A stretch of 64,000 nucleotides of DNA from Frigidibacter sp. ROC022 (lineage in GTDB: Bacteria; Pseudomonadota; Alphaproteobacteria; Rhodobacterales; Rhodobacteraceae): assembly GCF_024723735.1 (NCBI RefSeq), contig NZ_JANQDU010000003.1, forward strand, positions 1-64,000, read 5' to 3'. Below, piece after piece: positions 63,341-64,000 of this stretch. The position numbers were made by a program, and so were the translations under genes. How positions within the stretch are numbered: the first letter of the stretch is position 1; every line of letters starts with the position of its first letter. The notes beneath the pieces were generated by a model. The model ran no database searches. It had not been told where the DNA came from and worked only from the letters and a program-made list of their open reading frames with translations.

Positions 63341-64000
63341 TCGGCGGTCTCCTCCGCGGGGCTGTCCGCCCGCGCCGGCGCCGCCTGCGCCTCGGCCCTG
63401 AGCTTGCGGATCAGTTCCAGTTCGGACTGGAAATCGACGTAATGCGGCAGTTTGATATGTTCGAGGAACCCGGTCGCCTGCACGTTGTCGGCATGCATCA
63501 GCACGAATTCCTGATCCTGCGCCGGAACGCCCTGACCTTCCTCGCCCAACTCCTGCCAGCGCAGCGCCCGGTCCACCAGAGACAGCGAGATCGCCTTGCG
63601 CTCGGACTGGCCGAAGACCAGCCCGTAGCCCTTGGTGAACTGCGGCGGTTCGGTTTTCGAGCCCTGGAACTGGTTCACCGTCTCGCATTCGGTCAGCTCG
63701 ATCTCGCCTACGGTCACCGCAAAGCCAAGCTCGGGGATCTCCATCTCGACCTCGACCATGCCGATCCGCAGCTCTCCGACAAAGGCATGGGTGCGGCCAT
63801 AGCCCCGCTGGGTGGAATAGGCGAGCGAGAGCAGGAAGCCTTCGTCACCCCGGGTCAGCGCCTGCATCCGCAGCGCCCGGTCGGCGGGAAGCTGCATCGG
63901 GTTGCGGGTCAGGTCGCCGGGTTCGGCGTCCGAGGGCGCGTCGGTCTCGATCAGCCCGTCGCGGTTCAGGAACTCGGCGATATGCGGCATCGGCGCCGGG
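63337..64000 (-). CDS. phnI: C-P lyase core subunit PhnI, 5' end outside window
   Basis: At least 217 residues of PhnI, which with PhnG, PhnH and PhnJ forms the C-P lyase core and acts as the nucleosidase coupling phosphonate to ATP. The reading frame is open through the last base of the window and continues upstream of the ATG at 63990, as expected since full PhnI is about 350-370 aa. It ends in an Ala/Glu-rich tail overlapping phnJ. phnG and phnH probably lie just beyond the right edge. Confidence 0.9.
   Translation of the reverse strand, partial: PAPMPHIAEFLNRDGLIETDAPSDAEPGDLTRNPMQLPADRALRMQALTRGDEGFLLSLAYSTQRGYGRTHAFVGELRIGMVEVEMEIPELGFAVTVGEIELTECETVNQFQGSKTEPPQFTKGYGLVFGQSERKAISLSLVDRALRWQELGEEGQGVPAQDQEFVLMHADNVQATGFLEHIKLPHYVDFQSELELIRKLRAEAQAAPARADSPAEETAE

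Overview
The window comes from a high-GC alphaproteobacterium, most likely a member of the Rhodobacteraceae. The basis is the strong G/C third-position bias, the tight operons with ATGA/GTGA overlaps, the typical ABC-transporter-rich catabolic gene content, and a hairpin plus '..GGAGTATTT' intergenic repeat that I associate with that family. No rRNA, tRNA, CRISPR array or intact insertion sequence was seen. The first ~0.9 kb is visibly lower in GC and looks like the edge of an accessory segment.

Layout. (1) 5-716: a 5'-truncated hypothetical gene ending in a perfect 33-bp inverted repeat. (2) 1089-3410 (-): a large secreted/outer-membrane autotransporter-like protein. (3) 3609-8423 (-): a glycerol-3-phosphate ABC importer with a glycerophosphodiesterase (ugpB-A-E-Q-C), with a Pho-box-like triple direct repeat upstream. 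(4) 8579-13784 (-): a tripartite-type RND pump with two membrane-fusion proteins, and a LysR regulator (13933-14838) divergent from the next operon. (5) 15012-22734 (+): a catabolic operon with an NMT1/SsuA-type ABC importer, FAD oxidoreductase, CaiB-type CoA transferase, enoyl-CoA hydratase, 7Fe ferredoxin, DapA-type lyase and a zinc deaminase. (6) 22754-23095 (-): a PhnA/YjdM-like protein. (7) 23162-28571 (-): a GH63-like glycosidase with a complete sugar ABC importer, controlled by a divergent LacI regulator with a perfect operator dyad. (8) 30514-47311 (+): a 17-kb array controlled at one end by a divergent MarR regulator. It holds an XDH-type molybdenum hydroxylase, a 6-hydroxynicotinate-reductase-like Fe-S protein, an ApbE-like UPF0280 protein, an AA_synth (DUF1185) protein, a polytopic membrane protein, a branched-chain-type ABC importer (livKHMGF-like), and a HyuA/HyuB ATP-dependent hydantoinase/oxoprolinase pair. 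I read it as an import-hydroxylate-reduce-ring-open route for an unidentified N-heterocycle. (9) 47494-48302 (-): a TetR regulator followed by a fragment of a TRAP substrate-binding gene. (10) 48359-57767 (-): eight genes combining a Ser/Thr kinase, FHA protein, PP2C phosphatase, three dynamin-type P-loop proteins (one degenerate), a possible roadblock-like protein and an unknown protein. This is the best candidate for an undescribed system. (11) 58072-64000: the carbon-phosphorus lyase genes phnM, a DUF1045 2H-phosphoesterase-like gene on the opposite strand, phnN, phnL, phnK, phnJ and the 3' part of phnI, which runs off the right edge.

The ugp, PhnA-like and phn loci together give the segment a phosphorus-scavenging theme. 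The other operons are self-contained import-plus-catabolism units, each with an adjacent regulator of a different family (LysR, LacI, MarR, TetR). Functions are inferred from sequence recognised by eye; no searches were run.
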